This document shows positions 5,158 to 7,192 of a DNA stretch of 7,192 bases, in pieces. The first letter of the stretch is position 1, and every line of letters starts with the position of its first letter. The notes under the pieces are model-generated. The model did no database searches. It was given only the letters and a program-made list of their open reading frames with translations, and was not told the DNA's origin. Made by a program: the position numbers and the translations under genes. The stretch comes from Chloroflexota bacterium (GTDB taxonomy: Bacteria; Chloroflexota; Dehalococcoidia; SHYM01). The stretch covers positions 1 to 7,192 of the forward strand of contig JACQGV010000126.1 in assembly GCA_016199375.1 (NCBI GenBank), given 5' to 3'.

Positions 5158-5316
5158 CGGGCCTGACAGGAGGCGGGCTTCCTCCCGGAGCCGGTCCATC
5201 GCCTCCAATTTCCGGGCGAGGCCCAGCCGCGCTTGCCTGCGGTGGAACGTCCGCTTGTCCCTAAACAGGCGCGCCGCTAAGCCAACGGAGCCTTGCAGCA
5301 AGGGTCTCCTTCTCAT
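5152..5316 (-). CDS. Hidden small gene, 54 residues, likely partner of the nucleotidyltransferase
   Basis: This short frame starts at ATG 5314-5316 and stops at TGA 5152-5154. A textbook Shine-Dalgarno GGAGG (plus 5324-5328) lies seven bases upstream. The product is basic and charged: MRRRPLLQGSVGLAARLFRD, then an Arg/Glu-rich helical half containing KLEAMDRLREEARLL. A motif of this type (KxxxRRxxA...EKLxxxDxLRE) is, from memory, found in small proteins encoded beside AbiEii-like nucleotidyltransferases; I cannot check that here. The downstream part, free of overlap, keeps G/C-rich third positions. The first 18 or so codons overlap the 3' end of the nucleotidyltransferase gene by 56 bases in another frame, implying translational coupling. 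An antitoxin or accessory role is an inference. Confidence 0.72.
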   Translation of the reverse strand: MRRRPLLQGSVGLAARLFRDKRTFHRRQARLGLARKLEAMDRLREEARLLSGPR

Positions 5317-5773
5317 CGTCGAACCTCCGCAGAAGCCTGCGCAGCCGCCGCCGGTCAGCTAATTCTAGCAGCGCCGCTGCCCGTGCTCTGTCTTTGGGCC
5401 GGAAGGCGTCCAGGGCTAGGAGGACCAGGTGCTCGGGTCGGGCGACGCGCAGTCTTACCGTGCCCGCGCGGGCAGGCCTGGCCGTCCGCAGGGCGTCGGC
5501 GTAGAGAGGCTTCGTGGTGGTGGGGAGCATCTGTACCGGCACGCCTCCGAAGTACAGGTGCATCCCCTCCATGCGCTCAGCCTCCGCGCGGACCCGACCA
5601 AAAAGCCGCAGGTACTCCTCGTCCGAGTCCACCAGCACCGTGATATCCAGGTCGGCGGTGGCCAGGGGGCCCACATAGAGGCCTGCCGCCACGGCGCCGA
5701 TGACGGCGTAGTCGCGGATGACGCGCCGGCGCTTGAGCTGGTTCAGGGCGCGGAGGGCGGTGACAAGAGGCAT
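5261..5773 (-). CDS. AbiEii-like nucleotidyltransferase-fold protein
   Basis: A 170-residue protein with a minimal nucleotidyltransferase fold of the kind annotated as AbiEii/type IV toxin-like or uncharacterised nucleotidyltransferase. The motif is YAVIGAVAAGLYVG (22-35) followed by ADLDITVLVD (40-49), giving the G...DxD signature with D41 and D43. The strand that usually carries the third acidic residue reads GGVPVQML (76-83) with Gln, as I recall in related proteins. ARPEHLVLLALDAFRPKDRARAAALLE (111-137) is a family-like signature with the conserved KDR. The C-terminus is Arg-rich. Start is ATG 5771-5773, ten bases after the flavoprotein stop, with a weak AAGGG. The G-G/S motif is degenerate (GA), so activity is uncertain. 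It is likely co-transcribed with the flavoprotein and the downstream 54-residue gene. Substrate unknown (tRNA or protein in characterised relatives). Confidence 0.78.
   Translation of the reverse strand: MPLVTALRALNQLKRRRVIRDYAVIGAVAAGLYVGPLATADLDITVLVDSDEEYLRLFGRVRAEAERMEGMHLYFGGVPVQMLPTTTKPLYADALRTARPARAGTVRLRVARPEHLVLLALDAFRPKDRARAAALLELADRRRLRRLLRRFDDEKETLAARLRWLSGAPV
5324..5328 (-). promoter_or_regulatory. Shine-Dalgarno of the hidden 54-residue gene
   Basis: GGAGG on the minus strand, seven bases before the ATG at 5314-5316 and embedded in the 3' part of the nucleotidyltransferase gene. It is the strongest single argument that the 54-residue frame is translated. Confidence 0.65.
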
Positions 5774-5783
5774 GGAACCCTTG

Positions 5784-7163
5784 CTACACCAGCACCTTGC
5801 CGGGGTTGAGGATGTTGTTGGGGTCGAGGGCGCGCTTGATGGCGCGCAGGGCGCCGACGCCGGCCTCGCCGTAGAGCCAGGGCAGGTAGGGCGCCTTCAG
5901 GCTGCCGACGCCGTGCTCGCCGGTCAGCGTCCCCTTCAGGTCTATGGCGGCGCGGATGAAGTCCTCCAGCAGGGCGTGGGAGCGCGCCATCAGCTCCGGG
6001 TCGCGCTGGTCGGTCAGGATGTCGGGGTGGATGTTGCCGTCGCCGGCGTGGGCGGCCAGCCCCAGCTCCAGCCCCCGGCGCCGCGCCGCCTCCCGCACCC
6101 GCGCCACCATCTCCGGCAGCGACTCGCGGGGCACCGTCATGTCCTCCACCAGGACGGTGGGCGCAGCGCGGGATAGGGCAGGGTAGTGGGCGCGGCGGGC
6201 GCCCCAGAGCACCTCCCGCTCGGCCTCGTCCTGGGCCACCCGCACCGAGGTGGCGCCGCCCTCCCGGCAAGCCTCCAGCACTAGCTTGAAATCGCTTTCC
6301 ACCTCAGCGGGCGCGCCGTCCACCTCGATGAGCAGCACCGCCTCGGCGTCGCGGGGCAGGCCGGAGGGGCGGAAGGCCTCCACCGCCAGGATGCTGTGGT
6401 GGTCCATCATCTCCAGGGCGGCGGGCACGATGCGGCGGCGGATGATGGCGCTGACCGTCTCGGCGGCCCGCTGGATGGAGTCGTAGGCGGCCATGCAGGT
6501 CTGGTGGGCCGCGGGCAGGGGGACGAGGCGGCAGGTGATCCGGGTGACCACGCCCAGGGTGCCCTCGGAGCCCACCATCAGGTGGGTGAGGTCGTAGCCG
6601 GAGCGGTTTTTCACCGTCACGCCGCCGGTCTGGATGACCTCGCCCGTGGGCAGCACGACCTCCAGCCCCAGGATGTAGTCCTTGGTGGTGCCGTACTTGA
6701 CGCAGCGCAGGCCGCCGGCACCCTCGGCGACGGTGCCGCCCAGGCTGGCGATGCGGGCGCTGGCGGGGTCGGGCGGGTAGAAGAGGCGGCGCGCCTCCAC
6801 GGCGGCGTGGAAGTCCCCCAACAGCACGCCGGGCTCGGCGGTGGCCGAGAGGTTGCCCTCGTTGATCTCCAGGATGCGGTCGAAGCGGCTGGTGGCCAGG
6901 ATGAGGGCGCCCTCGACGGGGATGGTGCCGCCGGAGAGGTTGGTGCCGGAGCCGCGAGGGATGACGGGGACATTGAGGTCGTTGGCGAGCACCAGGATGC
7001 GGGAGACCTCCTCGGCGGTGCGGGGCAACACCACGCAGGAGGGCATCACGTTGCCCGGCGCGGCGTCGTAGGAGTAGGAGACCAGGTCGGCGGGCGCGGC
7101 CAGGACATGCTCCCTGCCGACGATGGCCTGGAGCTGGGCGATGAGGCTGGCGCCGGCGGCCAT
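5784..7163 (-). CDS. glcD: FAD-linked 2-hydroxyacid oxidase/dehydrogenase, GlcD family
   Basis: A 459-residue cytoplasmic flavoprotein of the VAO/PCMH superfamily, matching GlcD and D-lactate dehydrogenase-like proteins in length. It should oxidise a D-2-hydroxyacid (glycolate, D-lactate or similar) to the 2-oxoacid, passing electrons to a partner. The FAD-binding half shows VVLPRTAEEV (44-53), VIPRGSGTNLSGG (67-79), PPDPAS (130-135), ASLGGTVAEGAGG (139-151) with YGTTKDYILGLEVV, and GYDLTHLMVGSEGTLGVVT (189-207). The C-terminal cap has AHAGDGNIHPD (H372, H379), GEHGVGSLK (E416, H417) and DPNNILNPGKV, the usual metal/substrate site and family ending. The ATG at 7161-7163 has GGGAGG (plus 7169-7174) five bases upstream. 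No GlcE or GlcF partner follows; the next genes are a nucleotidyltransferase and a small protein. The exact substrate cannot be read from sequence. Confidence 0.94.
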   Translation of the reverse strand: MAAGASLIAQLQAIVGREHVLAAPADLVSYSYDAAPGNVMPSCVVLPRTAEEVSRILVLANDLNVPVIPRGSGTNLSGGTIPVEGALILATSRFDRILEINEGNLSATAEPGVLLGDFHAAVEARRLFYPPDPASARIASLGGTVAEGAGGLRCVKYGTTKDYILGLEVVLPTGEVIQTGGVTVKNRSGYDLTHLMVGSEGTLGVVTRITCRLVPLPAAHQTCMAAYDSIQRAAETVSAIIRRRIVPAALEMMDHHSILAVEAFRPSGLPRDAEAVLLIEVDGAPAEVESDFKLVLEACREGGATSVRVAQDEAEREVLWGARRAHYPALSRAAPTVLVEDMTVPRESLPEMVARVREAARRRGLELGLAAHAGDGNIHPDILTDQRDPELMARSHALLEDFIRAAIDLKGTLTGEHGVGSLKAPYLPWLYGEAGVGALRAIKRALDPNNILNPGKVLV

Positions 7164-7192
7164 GGTTGCCTCCCGAGGAGACTCCCTCTCCC

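Noticed and set aside
4942..5166. Plus-strand frame of 74 codons after the regulator
   Set aside because: TTG start without a ribosome binding site; the openness is partly explained by a 72-base repeat period, and its end is antisense to the better-supported 54-residue gene.
5718..6176. Plus-strand frame opposite the flavoprotein gene
   Set aside because: Antisense shadow rich in Val, Gly and Gln; all diagnostic flavoprotein motifs are on the minus strand.

Overview
The window is strongly G+C-rich, densely packed bacterial DNA with no mobile element, CRISPR array or RNA gene that I can see. PolX with a PHP domain, a 2TM-domain protein, a SufR-like regulator, a GlcD-type flavoprotein and an AbiEii-like nucleotidyltransferase occur together with several unrecognised small proteins. 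This mix would fit an environmental Chloroflexota genome (Dehalococcoidia-like), but that is an impression from gene content, not a demonstrated affiliation.

Layout. (1) 2-202, plus strand: the 3' end of an unrecognised gene cut by the window edge. (2) 286-3106, plus strand: a tight run of DNA polymerase X (HhH, polymerase and PHP phosphoesterase domains), a 98-residue 2TM-domain membrane protein and a 263-residue unknown protein. Both junctions are 4-base ATGA stop/start overlaps. (3) 3935 down to 3075, minus strand: a probable three-gene unit of unrecognised proteins. Its middle member is a 46-residue gene (3434-3574) that is easily missed because it is short and partly overlaps its upstream neighbour in another frame. 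The last gene overlaps the 3' end of the plus-strand run by 32 bases, and a perfect 19-base palindrome lies inside that overlap. (4) 3936-4235: an A+T-richer divergent intergenic region holding two near-consensus sigma-70-type promoters facing away from each other and a GAAACT/AGTTTC dyad between them. (5) 4236-4937, plus strand: an HTH regulator whose C-terminal cysteines have the spacing I recall for the [4Fe-4S] ligands of SufR proteins. (6) 4938-5151: a convergent spacer with two imperfect 30-base repeats flanking a second perfect 19-base palindrome. (7) 7163 down to 5152, minus strand: a GlcD-like FAD-linked 2-hydroxyacid oxidase/dehydrogenase, then an AbiEii-like nucleotidyltransferase, then a hidden 54-residue basic/charged protein with a strong ribosome binding site, overlapping the nucleotidyltransferase by 56 bases.

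How the parts may work together. PolX plausibly acts in base-excision or gap-filling repair; the two proteins coupled to it have no known link to repair. The SufR-like regulator has its own promoter and no suf genes in the window, so its targets are either itself, the divergent three-gene unit, or genes elsewhere. The nucleotidyltransferase plus small partner resembles a two-gene toxin-antitoxin-like module that is read through from the flavoprotein gene. The most interesting leads are the two hidden small genes and the divergent unit of three unknown genes beside a probable Fe-S sensor.
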